This document shows positions 17,092-25,240 of a DNA stretch of 64,000 nucleotides, one piece after another; positions within the stretch are counted from its first letter, which is position 1; each line of letters opens with the position of its first letter. The notes beneath the pieces are model-generated. The model ran no database searches. It saw nothing but the letters and a program-made list of their open reading frames with translations, and was not told the DNA's origin. Origin of the DNA: Maricaulis sp048268525 (GTDB taxonomy: Bacteria; Pseudomonadota; Alphaproteobacteria; Caulobacterales; Maricaulaceae); NCBI RefSeq assembly GCF_048268525.1, contig NZ_JBLWVH010000016.1, forward strand, positions 1 through 64,000, given 5' to 3'. The position numbers were made by a program, and so were the translations under genes.

Positions 17092-18012
17092 ATGAATGAC
17101 CGCACCCTGCTCGCTGGACGTGACCCCCTGGTTTTCGCCGGATCCCCGCTCGACCGTGGAGACCTGCTACGTCGCGACGAGGGCGCACTTGCAGACCTGC
17201 TGACCGGTGATGATGGCTGGTGGCTGGGACTGGTCGACGGTGATCCGGTCCTGCAGCAGAGCGGTGGCCTTTTCTGGTTTCGCCGCAGCGAGATCGCCGG
17301 ACTGGCTGATCTCCAGACCGGGCTGTTCCTCGGACACTACAAGGGCTCGCCCTGCTTCGCCGCCGTGATCAACAAGCCCGACAGCCTGCCACTGGATGGC
17401 GAGATCACACCCGCCCGCCAGGCCGCGATGGCGCTCAGCCATGATGAGGCCGCCATCTATGCACAGGCCAAGGCCTTGTTTGCCTGGCATGCACGGAATG
17501 GGTTCTGCGCCGCATGTGGCCAACCGACCCGGGTTAAGTCCGGCGGGGCGCGTCGCGCCTGCGAGGCCTGCGAGAGCGAACACTTCCCCCGTGTCGACCC
17601 GGTGGTGATCATGCTGGCACTCGATGGCGATCGCTGCCTGCTCGGACGACAGGAATCCTGGCCGGAGGGCGTCTGGTCGGCGCTGGCCGGTTTTGTCGAA
17701 CCGGCGGAGACCCTGGAAGAAGCCTGCGCCCGGGAATTGGAAGAGGAAGCAGGCGTGAAAGCCGATATTGCGGCGATCCGCTATGTCATGGGGCAGCCCT
17801 GGCCGTTTCCGTCTTCACTGATGATCGGTCTTGTCGCACCGGTGCTGGACGCGAGCCTGACCATCGACACGCACGAGCTGGAACAAGCGCGCTGGTTCAG
17901 CCGGGATGAGGTGCGTGAGATGCTGGCGACCCGCCATCCAGAGGCAGTCATGCCGCCGTCGATCGCCATCGCCCGGCGACTGGCCGAATTGTGGGCCGAC
18001 GAGCTGATCTGA
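17092..18012 (+). CDS. nudC: NAD(+)/NADH diphosphatase (NudC type)
   Basis: Hydrolyses NADH, and in the E. coli protein removes NAD caps from RNA. The 306-residue protein has an N-terminal domain, a zinc ribbon (Cys139, 142, 157, 160: CAACG and CEACE) and a perfect Nudix box GX5EX7REUXEEXGU at residues 200-222. The NudC-specific QPWPFPSSLMIG follows at about 235-246, separating it from other Nudix enzymes. The start is the ATG at 17092, inside the CCCATGAATGACC context. Confidence 0.95.
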   Translation: MNDRTLLAGRDPLVFAGSPLDRGDLLRRDEGALADLLTGDDGWWLGLVDGDPVLQQSGGLFWFRRSEIAGLADLQTGLFLGHYKGSPCFAAVINKPDSLPLDGEITPARQAAMALSHDEAAIYAQAKALFAWHARNGFCAACGQPTRVKSGGARRACEACESEHFPRVDPVVIMLALDGDRCLLGRQESWPEGVWSALAGFVEPAETLEEACARELEEEAGVKADIAAIRYVMGQPWPFPSSLMIGLVAPVLDASLTIDTHELEQARWFSRDEVREMLATRHPEAVMPPSIAIARRLAELWADELI

Positions 18013-18033
18013 CGCCCGGACGTATCACGGGCA

Positions 18034-18061
18034 GAGGGGCCGCGCGACGGCGCGACCCCTC
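18034..18061. terminator. GC hairpin between convergent nudC and barrel gene
   Basis: GAGGGG and CGCGC pair with GCGCG and CCCCTC around a short GACG loop (28 nt). It lies 22 nt after the nudC stop and ten bases from the stop of the convergent outer-membrane gene. There is no T tract on either side, so intrinsic termination is not certain; it may simply protect 3' ends. Confidence 0.45.
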
Positions 18062-18070
18062 CGAACCGGA

Positions 18071-18595
18071 TCAGCCGCCGATGCGACGGACGTAGGAGAT
18101 GCCGAAGAAGTCGGCATCGCCGCCATCATCATAGTCATAACGGGTGTAGTCGGCGCGGACGCCATTGCGATCGTCGAAGAAATATTCGCCGCCGACGCCA
18201 TAGGCCCAGGCTTCGTCGCTGGCGCTGAAGTTCAGGCCGGCCGCGGAGGCCTCGGCTTCGGTCGTGGTGTAACCGGCGCGCAGGAACACCGAACCGTCTT
18301 CATTCGACCATGGACGGACAACGCCGAAGACGCCGGCGACATAATCGAGGCTGACATCGCCGGTCAGGCCGCCAACGGTCAGGCTTTCATCGCCAAGGCC
18401 GATATTCAGCTGACCTTCGACACCCAGATAGCGGGTGAAATCATAGCTGCCGCGCACGACAACCGTATCAAAATCGACGCCGTCGAAATCGGCGGCTTCA
18501 TAGCCGGCGCCGAGACGGATCTGGCCTTCCTGGGCCGAGGCGCCAGCGGCGAGGGCCAGAACGGAGAGGGAGGAGACAAGTACTGTACGGAACAT
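18071..18595 (-). CDS. Small outer-membrane beta-barrel protein
   Basis: A 174-residue protein with a signal peptide (MFRTVLVSSLSVLALAAGASAQ) followed by alternating beta-strands typical of an eight-stranded OmpA-like or OmpW-like barrel: EGQIRLGAGYEAADF, TVVVRGSYDFTRYLGVEGQL, GSVFLRAGYTTTEAE, DEAWAYGVGGEYFF, GVRADYTRYDY, and a terminal strand FFGISYVRRIGG. No periplasmic domain follows. The long 5' region of about 280 nt separates it from the divergent cytochrome gene. Confidence 0.8.
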   Translation of the reverse strand: MFRTVLVSSLSVLALAAGASAQEGQIRLGAGYEAADFDGVDFDTVVVRGSYDFTRYLGVEGQLNIGLGDESLTVGGLTGDVSLDYVAGVFGVVRPWSNEDGSVFLRAGYTTTEAEASAAGLNFSASDEAWAYGVGGEYFFDDRNGVRADYTRYDYDDGGDADFFGISYVRRIGG

Positions 18596-18878
18596 ATCGG
18601 TAAACCTTGTTGAGTTTTATTGGCTGCACGCCATGGGCGCCCCCAGCGGCTGGCTATCTGGTGGTCGATTGGGACCGAATCAAGGCCGCCCTCGCCCCGA
18701 TTGCAGGCATCGCTGCAATCCGGCGCAGTTGCGCCATCCCCATAGCCTCCGGAAAGCACCATTCTGCGGTCGTGCGTCGCGATACCGCATGCAGATGAGC
18801 GCGTTGCGGTGTTGCCTGCGAGCGCGGCGCGTGCCAAACACGGGTCGATTTTCAACCTGACTGTATTTGGGGGCGTCC

Positions 18879-19589
18879 ATGGGCGAACTCTTCTGGAACA
18901 AAGTTGCCGGCGCCGTGCTTGCGACCGTGCTGGGTGTCCTGGCGATCACTGAACTGGGGCATCTCCTGGTTCCGTCTCACGCCGCCCATGAATTGACGGC
19001 CGAGAATACCGCATACCCGGTAGACTGGGCAGCGATCGGCTCCGGACCTAGTGCCGAAGTCGTCGAGGAAGGCCCGACCGATTACGGCCTGGTCCTCGCT
19101 GCGGCTGACATCGGTTCCGGTGAACGCGCTGCGCGTCGCTGTGCCGCCTGTCACACCTTCGATCAGGGCGGCGCCAACGGCGTTGGCCCGAATCTCTGGG
19201 GTATCGTCGGCGCCGACATTGCGAGCCATGACGGCTTTGGTTACTCGGGCGCCCTGGAAGGCCTCGAAGGTGTCTGGACCTATGAGGCGCTCGACGCCTT
19301 CATCGAAAGCCCGGCCGGCTACGCACCCGGCACGGCGATGTCCTTCCGCGGCCTTGGCAATGACGACACCCGCCTTGAGCTGATCGCCTATCTGCGGTCG
19401 CTGTCAGACAATCCGATGCCGCTGCCGGCACCGTTGGTCGAAACCGCCTCTGCCGACGCGGTCGACGATGCCATGGGCACCATGACTGACGCTGTCGACG
19501 GAGCCGTTGAGGCGATGACCGAAGTTGTCGAAGAGGCTGTCGACCAGGTGGCCGGCACCGATGACGACACCGAAGGCAATGAGCCATAG
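18879..19589 (+). CDS. Membrane-anchored class I cytochrome c
   Basis: A 236-residue protein with an uncleaved N-terminal anchor (about residues 11-31), an acidic spacer, and a cytochrome c domain: heme attachment RRCAACHTF (Cys88, Cys91, His92), GVGPNLWGIVG, and axial Met154 in GTAMSFRGL. It resembles CycM/c552-type cytochromes that carry electrons from the bc1 complex to terminal oxidases. The last 55 residues are unusual: a low-complexity acidic tail with repeated DAVD/EAMTE/EEAVD helices. ATG 18879 is chosen over TTG 18867. An intrinsic terminator follows at 19618. Confidence 0.9.
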   Translation: MGELFWNKVAGAVLATVLGVLAITELGHLLVPSHAAHELTAENTAYPVDWAAIGSGPSAEVVEEGPTDYGLVLAAADIGSGERAARRCAACHTFDQGGANGVGPNLWGIVGADIASHDGFGYSGALEGLEGVWTYEALDAFIESPAGYAPGTAMSFRGLGNDDTRLELIAYLRSLSDNPMPLPAPLVETASADAVDDAMGTMTDAVDGAVEAMTEVVEEAVDQVAGTDDDTEGNEP

Positions 19590-19617
19590 TCTCGCCTGAC
19601 CTGACATCACAATGATC

Positions 19618-19648
19618 AAAGCCCCGGATGAATTGTCCGGGGCTTTTT
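19618..19648 (+). terminator. Intrinsic terminator of the cytochrome c gene
   Basis: A perfect 11-bp stem (AAAGCCCCGGA with TCCGGGGCTTT) around a TGAATTG loop, followed by more T residues. It lies 29 nt after the cytochrome stop codon. Confidence 0.9.
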
Positions 19649-19672
19649 CATGTCTGCGATCGGGACAACCGG

Positions 19673-20524
19673 TCAGCGCGGTCGGTAGATCGCCCGCACC
19701 GGGTTTTCCGCTGCGCGTATTCGCGCCTCGGCCTCGGCAAAGGGCTCAAGGGTCACATCCATGCTCGACGCATTGGCATGCAGAAGATGCTCGCTGTCGG
19801 TCATGATGCCGACATGGCCGGGCCAGAACACCACATCACCCCGGCGACGTTCCGCCGTGTCGGTGACGTCCTCCCAGATCGCCTTCAGCGCCGCTTCCTG
19901 TTGGTCAGCATCCCGCGGCATCGCCTGTCCAGCGGCCTGCAGCGACATCTGCACCAGACCGGAACAATCCAGGCCGAGGCTTTCCTTGCCACCCCACAGA
20001 TAGGGAGCACCCAGAAACGCCTCGGCGACCGCGACAAAGTCTGACGCGGTCTCGCCGACCGGCAGGCAATGCGCCTCTACCACCCAGCCCAGACCAATGG
20101 CCTCGACAAAGCGGCCCTCACGCCGACCGGCCGTGAAACCGGCATTCAGACTGAGAAGATGATTGGGCGGCGCCTTGATGCTCGGCTCCGGGAAGGCATA
20201 GGTGCGCAGGACACTGATCACATGATCAACCGGGCGGAGTGTGTCTGACAGGCCGGAACACTCGACCCAGCCGACATAGCCATCGGCCCGGGACTGTCCC
20301 CAGGCCCAGCCGTCGCGGGTCTCCAGCACGGAAAAAATCTCGCCGGCCAGGAGTTGATCGTCCATGGCTGCGGCCGCATCCGGCGCCTTGCGGATCGGCA
20401 GGGCGGGAATGATGACCTGATGATCGACCGGTGCGACGAAGCGCTCCGCCTCGACACGCCCCCTCAGCTCATCGGATGCGAGGTCGGGCCTGGCGGCTGT
20501 GACACGGGGATCCAGCTGGGACAT
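19673..20524 (-). CDS. SH3-NlpC/P60 cell-wall peptidase
   Basis: A 283-residue C40-family cysteine peptidase. Bacterial SH3 regions (about residues 35-95 and 100-165) precede the NlpC/P60 domain: GAPYLWGGKESLGLDCSGLVQ with the nucleophile Cys, RRGDVVFWPGHVGIM with the His, and LLHANA. There is no signal peptide, so it is either cytoplasmic (a muropeptide-recycling gamma-D-glutamyl-diaminopimelate peptidase of the YkfC kind) or exported otherwise. Its first 61 nt overlap the end of the MarR gene upstream in another frame. Confidence 0.9.
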   Translation of the reverse strand: MSQLDPRVTAARPDLASDELRGRVEAERFVAPVDHQVIIPALPIRKAPDAAAAMDDQLLAGEIFSVLETRDGWAWGQSRADGYVGWVECSGLSDTLRPVDHVISVLRTYAFPEPSIKAPPNHLLSLNAGFTAGRREGRFVEAIGLGWVVEAHCLPVGETASDFVAVAEAFLGAPYLWGGKESLGLDCSGLVQMSLQAAGQAMPRDADQQEAALKAIWEDVTDTAERRRGDVVFWPGHVGIMTDSEHLLHANASSMDVTLEPFAEAEARIRAAENPVRAIYRPR

Positions 20525-20865
20525 GTACGCGTTTCCTCGGCACGATGGGCGACGGTCTCACCATAATCGTACAGGAATACCGCTCCCTTTACAGTACGAT
20601 GCACCGAGACATCGCGCTTGTCTTCACGGTCGCGCTTGCGCCGCACAAAGCCCTGCCGTTCCAGCACGTCCAGCGCCCGGGTGACCGCCGGCTTGGGCAG
20701 GTCGAGCTGGCGAGCCAGATCGCGGATGGCGTGGGGTCCGGGTTTCATGAAGATCGACAACAGCAGGGCGAACTGACGGGCCGTCAGATCAGCCGCAGCC
20801 CCGCGCACGGCATCCGCCGACACGCGCCGCATCATCTCGAGCGATGTCATCGCCTGTGACGGCAT
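20464..20865 (-). CDS. MarR-family transcriptional regulator
   Basis: A 133-residue winged-helix protein: TARQFALLLSIFMKPGPHAIRDLARQL, then the recognition helix PKPAVTRALDVLERQGFVRRKRD and a wing with DKRDVSVHRT. ATG 20865 has GGAG six bases upstream; a TTG at 20877 is less likely. The C-terminus overlaps the NlpC/P60 gene by 61 nt and ends in an unusual Pro/Ser-rich tail, as if the coding sequence had extended into its neighbour. The dimerisation helix at the C-terminus is short for the family. Confidence 0.85.
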   Translation of the reverse strand: MPSQAMTSLEMMRRVSADAVRGAAADLTARQFALLLSIFMKPGPHAIRDLARQLDLPKPAVTRALDVLERQGFVRRKRDREDKRDVSVHRTVKGAVFLYDYGETVAHRAEETRTCPSWIPVSQPPGPTSHPMS

Positions 20866-20897
20866 GACTGACTCCAAAACAGACCCGATCCAAGTGA

Positions 20898-22262
20898 TCA
20901 GCCCTTATTCTGGAACCGCTCCTTGAGCATTTGGTAAACGGCGCGCGCGGCATGCATGTCGCCGCCCTTGGGACGTCCGGGGCGGGGTTTCGGGTTCCAG
21001 GCGAAGATGTCGAAATGCACCCAGCGCGCCTCGCCGACAAAGCGGCGCAGGAAGAGTGCGGCCGTAATCGAGCCAGCCATCGGCGTCGCGGCGCTGTTGA
21101 CCAGATCCGAGATCTCGCCGTCCATTTCGGACTCATATCCATCCCAAAGCGGCATGCGCCACAGCGGGTCGGCCACCTCACCGGCAGCCTTGGCTAGTGC
21201 TGCCGCGACGTCATCGTCATCCGTATAGAAAGGCGCCACTTCCGGCCCCAGCGCGACCCTGGCCGCACCGGTCAGAGTGGCAAAGTCGAGCAAGAGGTCG
21301 CTGGGTTCCTCGACGGCGCGGGCCAGTGCATCGCCCAGAACCAGCCGGCCCTCGGCATCTGTATTGTCGATCTCGACGGTCAGGCCCTTGCGCGAATCGA
21401 TGATGTCGCCCGGACGGAAAGCCCCGGCGCCGACTGCGTTCTCGACGGCCGGGACGAGCAGGTGCAGGCGCACGGGCAGCTGGCCGGCCATCACCATGCT
21501 GGCCAACCCCATCGCATTGGCGCCGCCGCCCATGTCCTTTTTCATCAGGCGCATGAACTGGGCCGCCTTCAGATCCAGACCGCCCGTATCGAAACACACC
21601 CCCTTGCCGACAATGGCCAGTCGCGGATGGCTTTCATCACCCCATTCCAGCTCGAGCAGTCGTGGCGCCTCGCCGGCGGCACGACCGACGGCATGGATCA
21701 TCGGATAATTCTGGGCGAGAAGGTCATCCCCGCGGGTCACGCGGACCGTGGCGTCAAACCTGTCCGCCAGACCGCGGAAAGCCGCTTCGAGACCTTCCGG
21801 CCCCATCCGGTCGGCCGGCGTGTTGACCAGGTCCCGCGTCAGATGGACGGCCTCGGCAATGGCCGTGGCTTCAGAAAGGTCTGCGCCTTCCGGTGCGACC
21901 AGGCGTGCCGCTTCGCGCGGAGCAGGCTTGTAGGTCGTGAAGGTATAGCCACCCAGCGCCCAGGCGGTCGCGGCCAGTGTCGGCTCGAACGTGTCGGGCA
22001 GGTTGACCAGCTGCCAGTCGCCCTCCGGCAGGGTCAGGGCTGCGGCGCCGAGGACGAAAGCGTCCTTGCCACCACCAATGCCGAACAGGGCCTGGACCTC
22101 TCCGCCATCGGGCAGGAGGACGACCTGCCCCGGCTTGCCCTTGAAAGTCGCGGCCAGACCCTGTTGTTCGGCCGGCAGGGACTTGATCGCAGCCTCGACC
22201 TCAACCTCGCTGACAAGACGCAATTTGCGGGCTTTCGAGGCGGAGGGAATGAGGGCGGTCAT
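20898..22262 (-). CDS. pepA: M17 leucyl aminopeptidase family protein
   Basis: A 454-residue M17 metallo-aminopeptidase. The two-metal active site is visible: GKGVCFDTGGLDLK (Lys and Asp ligands), MKKDMGGGANAMG, and the family signature NTDAEGRLVLGDAL. The N-terminal domain, about 150 residues, is typical of the shorter alphaproteobacterial form. It starts at ATG 22262 with AAAGGAA upstream. It shares a 102-nt divergent promoter region with the TadD-like gene. Confidence 0.95.
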   Translation of the reverse strand: MTALIPSASKARKLRLVSEVEVEAAIKSLPAEQQGLAATFKGKPGQVVLLPDGGEVQALFGIGGGKDAFVLGAAALTLPEGDWQLVNLPDTFEPTLAATAWALGGYTFTTYKPAPREAARLVAPEGADLSEATAIAEAVHLTRDLVNTPADRMGPEGLEAAFRGLADRFDATVRVTRGDDLLAQNYPMIHAVGRAAGEAPRLLELEWGDESHPRLAIVGKGVCFDTGGLDLKAAQFMRLMKKDMGGGANAMGLASMVMAGQLPVRLHLLVPAVENAVGAGAFRPGDIIDSRKGLTVEIDNTDAEGRLVLGDALARAVEEPSDLLLDFATLTGAARVALGPEVAPFYTDDDDVAAALAKAAGEVADPLWRMPLWDGYESEMDGEISDLVNSAATPMAGSITAALFLRRFVGEARWVHFDIFAWNPKPRPGRPKGGDMHAARAVYQMLKERFQNKG

Positions 22263-22364
22263 GGTCGTTCCTTTCGTGTGTCCGGAGCTGTCGGACGGAT
22301 TAACCCATTCTTGACCGGCGCAGCCCAGATTCAAGCCATGCTTAACAGTGGCCCGGTTTCTACC

Positions 22365-23159
22365 ATGCGCAAACACTTCGTCCTCGCCCCGCTTGGCGCC
22401 CTTTTGCTGGCAGCCTGTGCAACGACAGCTCCGACAGAACAGGAACAGGCTGTCATCGATTCGATGAATGCCAACTCCATCGTGCCGGCCTCGGCCACCG
22501 AACGGCAGGCCATCCGCAGTCAGGACGTACTCACCCAGGCCGCCTTCTGGGCCGAAGCCCACGAGCTCAACCCGACCGACCTCGAGGCCGCGCTGGAGCT
22601 GTCCCGCACCCTGCGTCAGCTTGGCAATCATCAGCGTGCGGCTGAAGTTGCCCGCCAGACGCTGGCACTCTATCCCGAGAACGCCGACCTGCTGCTGGCC
22701 CATGGCAGCGCCCTCGCAGCGGCCGGTCGCGGTGCTGCAGGAGTCGAATCCCTGCGCCGTGCCAGTCAACTCGAGCCCGGTCGCTGGGAAATTTTCAATG
22801 CGCTCGGGATCGCCCTTGAGCAGGCCGGACAAAGCGACGGTGCCCGCACGGCGTTCCGGTCGGCCCTGACCCTGTCTCCGGGCCAGCCATCCATCCTGTC
22901 CAATATCGCCATGTCCTATGTCACCAGTGGGGATCCGGACACCGCCGAGCGGATGCTGCGGGAAGCCATGATCCGTCCGGGAGCCGACGCCACCATCCGG
23001 CAGAACCTCGCTCTGGTGATTGCCCTGCAGGGACGCTTCGACGAGGCCGAGGAAATGGCCCGCATCGATGTTTCGCCGCAAATGGCCGAAGCCAACATGG
23101 CCTATATCCGCTCCATGCTGACCAGCCGCCGCCGCTATGATGCAGTCCGGGAAAACTAG
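22365..23159 (+). CDS. tadD: TadD-like TPR lipoprotein
   Basis: A 264-residue lipoprotein. The signal MRKHFVLAPLGALLLAAC has a clear lipobox (Cys18) followed by at least four tetratricopeptide repeats (for example DLEAALELSRTLRQLGNHQR, then ADLLLAHGSALAAAGR, and WEIFNALGIALEQAGQ). This matches TadD, the pilotin-like TPR lipoprotein of Flp pilus assembly, and the Tad cluster begins 0.5 kb further on. It lies on the opposite strand from tadBC, so it is not in that operon. An in-frame ATG at 22338 would add nine residues ahead of the signal peptide. Confidence 0.8.
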   Translation: MRKHFVLAPLGALLLAACATTAPTEQEQAVIDSMNANSIVPASATERQAIRSQDVLTQAAFWAEAHELNPTDLEAALELSRTLRQLGNHQRAAEVARQTLALYPENADLLLAHGSALAAAGRGAAGVESLRRASQLEPGRWEIFNALGIALEQAGQSDGARTAFRSALTLSPGQPSILSNIAMSYVTSGDPDTAERMLREAMIRPGADATIRQNLALVIALQGRFDEAEEMARIDVSPQMAEANMAYIRSMLTSRRRYDAVREN

Positions 23160-23593
23160 GGCTTGGCCACCGGTCGCCCCTTGAGCAAGCCGAGCGCTGT
23201 GATCATCACCACTGCCGACAGGGCAATGAGGTTGATAGTGACGCCCAGATAACCGTTCATCTCCATGCCGATGAACGGATTGCCGACCAGCAACAGCCAG
23301 TCGACCATCGAGGCGAGGAAAAAGCCTCCATAGGCGAAGGCTGACCATTTCGAGCGCATCAACAGCATCACTATGGCCAGAATCGAAGCGATCAGCGCGA
23401 CGACGAAGATGCCTTCCTGCAGCACGCTCATGCTGGCAACGTAACCGTAGGCATCAAAGCTGAACCAGTCAGATGGCCAGGTGTCGGTGCGTACCAGCAA
23501 TTCGAGCAGGCCCCAGCGTCCGTAGGTGAAGGTCCCGTAGCCACACAGGAGCACGGTGCCCCAATAAAGCGCGACGTCGCGCGTGAGTTTCAT
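23156..23593 (-). CDS. Four-helix membrane protein of unknown function
   Basis: A 145-residue protein with about four hydrophobic segments (residues 9-25, 58-80, 85-103 and 113-135) and few charged residues between them. It has no recognisable motif. Its stop shares CTAG with the stop of the TadD-like gene. Codon use matches its neighbours. It lies downstream of the Tad operon on the same strand, but an 81-nt gap separates it from the preceding gene, so it may or may not be read through. Confidence 0.7.
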   Translation of the reverse strand: MKLTRDVALYWGTVLLCGYGTFTYGRWGLLELLVRTDTWPSDWFSFDAYGYVASMSVLQEGIFVVALIASILAIVMLLMRSKWSAFAYGGFFLASMVDWLLLVGNPFIGMEMNGYLGVTINLIALSAVVMITALGLLKGRPVAKP

Positions 23594-23674
23594 GTGATTG
23601 TTCCGCCCGAAATTTGCGTCGCCTCGCCCCGCCCTTTTCTACACCAGCCAACCGCAACATCGGAATACAAATAT

Positions 23675-24211
23675 TCAGCCGGCGTCGCTGGCTACCGGCG
23701 GCGGTGGCGGTGGCGGCGGAGGTGGTGCGTCCTGCTCGTCCACGGCCTTGAGCGGAAAATCCTTTCGCAGCAGCGGTGTGACAAGCGTGTGATCAAAGCG
23801 GAAATCCTCGACCAGTACCCGCATCTCGACCGGAGCCCGCCCATCCTTGCTGGCCTCGCTGCTGCGGTAGAGCGCATAGAGTCGCAGATAGTTCTTGTCG
23901 TCCCGGGACAGCGAGGTGTCATCGAGGCGCGAACAGACGGCGATCAGTTTTTGCAGGCCGGGCTTTCGCTTTCCGGCTTTCAGTTCGATCATGGCGCTGG
24001 CCAGCCCGACCTTCCAGCCCATGTCGACGAAATGGGTTTTGGGGGCTTGCGACAGCGCCTTGCGGGCCGCGTCGGTATCATCGGCGGCCAGCGCGCTCAT
24101 GGCTTCGCCCACAGCGGCATCGGCGCTGCGGATTTCCTCGCGGAGCTTTTCAGCCGTCTTGCGCCCGGAAAACATGGGCTGTGTCCACCTGTTCAACATG
24201 CTCGATACCAT
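23675..24211 (-). CDS. Helical protein with C-terminal polyproline, downstream of tadC
   Basis: A 178-residue soluble protein. The body is alpha-helical, with a TPR-like feel (AVGEAMSALAADDTDAARKA, then LRLYALYRSSEA), and the C-terminus ends in ten consecutive prolines and VASDAG. It lies 26 nt after tadC on the same strand, so it is the last candidate gene of the Tad operon. I do not recognise a family. The alternative start ATG 24199 would remove four residues. Confidence 0.7.
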   Translation of the reverse strand: MVSSMLNRWTQPMFSGRKTAEKLREEIRSADAAVGEAMSALAADDTDAARKALSQAPKTHFVDMGWKVGLASAMIELKAGKRKPGLQKLIAVCSRLDDTSLSRDDKNYLRLYALYRSSEASKDGRAPVEMRVLVEDFRFDHTLVTPLLRKDFPLKAVDEQDAPPPPPPPPPPVASDAG

Positions 24212-24237
24212 TCAAGTAACGCGCCAGAACGGATTCG

Positions 24238-25233
24238 TCACATGCTTTGGAAGCGGATGATAGCCGGGCCGAGGATGACCACGAACAAGACCGGCAGGAA
24301 GAAGATGATCATCGGCACGGTCAACTTGGCCGGCAGCGAGGCCGCCTTCTTCTCCGCAGCCGCCAGGCGCATGTCCCGGTTTTCCTTGGCCATGACCCGC
24401 AGCGCCTGCCCCAGAGGGGTACCGTAGCGCTCGGCCTGGATCAAAGAGGTACAGACGGCCTTGACGCCGGGATGATTGGTTCGCTTGGCCAGGTTTTCGT
24501 ACGCCACCCGGCGGTCCTGCAGATAGGACAGCTCTGCGGTCGTCAGGGACAGCTCTTCTGCCAGTTCAATGGACTGCGAACCGACTTCGCTGGACACCTT
24601 GTGGAAGGCCGCCTCGATCGACATGCCGCTTTCCACACAGATCAACAGCAGATCCAGACCGTCCGGGAAGGCGCCCATGATCGACTGCTGGCGCTTGGCA
24701 GCAAGATTCGAGAGATAGAGGTTGGGCGCGTAATAGCCCAGCAGGCCCAGTCCGAACGAGAAACAGACGCGCGTCACTTGCGGCAGGCCGAAATCATTGA
24801 TCATGAAGACGTAGAACAATGCCGCGCCGAACAGCAGGAAGGGCGACAACAGACGGAAGAAATAGAACGTCATCGCCGGTCGCTGGCCGCGCATGCCGGC
24901 CTGGGCCAGTTTTTCGTGCAGGGCCGGGTCCTCGAACGCCTTTTGCAGATCGAGTGCCTCGACCACCTTGCGCACCAGCCCCTTCGCCTCGGCGCCGCGG
25001 ATGGTGCCCTTGCCGGACATGGCTGCGACATCCAGGGCTGCCCGGTTCTTGCGGCGCAATTCCTCGCGACGGTTGTTGACCGACTTGATCCGCTTGTCGA
25101 GCTTGTCCGACCCCATGGCCGGCGAGGTCAGCGTGACTATGGTCGCGAACACCAGGATGGCCGCAACCATTGCGATCAGGGAGCCCGGATCGGTCAGGAA
25201 GTCGCGTATCTCGGTGAAGCCGATCCCGAACAT
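24238..25233 (-). CDS. tadC: Tad pilus inner-membrane platform protein TadC
   Basis: A 331-residue GspF-like inner-membrane protein. There is an N-terminal membrane segment (about 17-35), a cytoplasmic region, a hydrophobic pair, and the T2SSF domain (FPDGLDLLLICVESGMSIEAAF, with AELSYLQDRRVAYENLAKRT) ending in a C-terminal membrane helix FFLPVLFVVILGPAII. With TadB it forms the platform that TadA acts on. It starts seven bases after tadB. Confidence 0.95.
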   Translation of the reverse strand: MFGIGFTEIRDFLTDPGSLIAMVAAILVFATIVTLTSPAMGSDKLDKRIKSVNNRREELRRKNRAALDVAAMSGKGTIRGAEAKGLVRKVVEALDLQKAFEDPALHEKLAQAGMRGQRPAMTFYFFRLLSPFLLFGAALFYVFMINDFGLPQVTRVCFSFGLGLLGYYAPNLYLSNLAAKRQQSIMGAFPDGLDLLLICVESGMSIEAAFHKVSSEVGSQSIELAEELSLTTAELSYLQDRRVAYENLAKRTNHPGVKAVCTSLIQAERYGTPLGQALRVMAKENRDMRLAAAEKKAASLPAKLTVPMIIFFLPVLFVVILGPAIIRFQSM

Positions 25234-25240
25234 GCCCGCC

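Noticed and set aside
23699..23728. GGTGGCGGC-type tandem repeat as a CRISPR or variable repeat
   Set aside because: It is the complement of the codons for ten prolines in the gene at 23675-24211.
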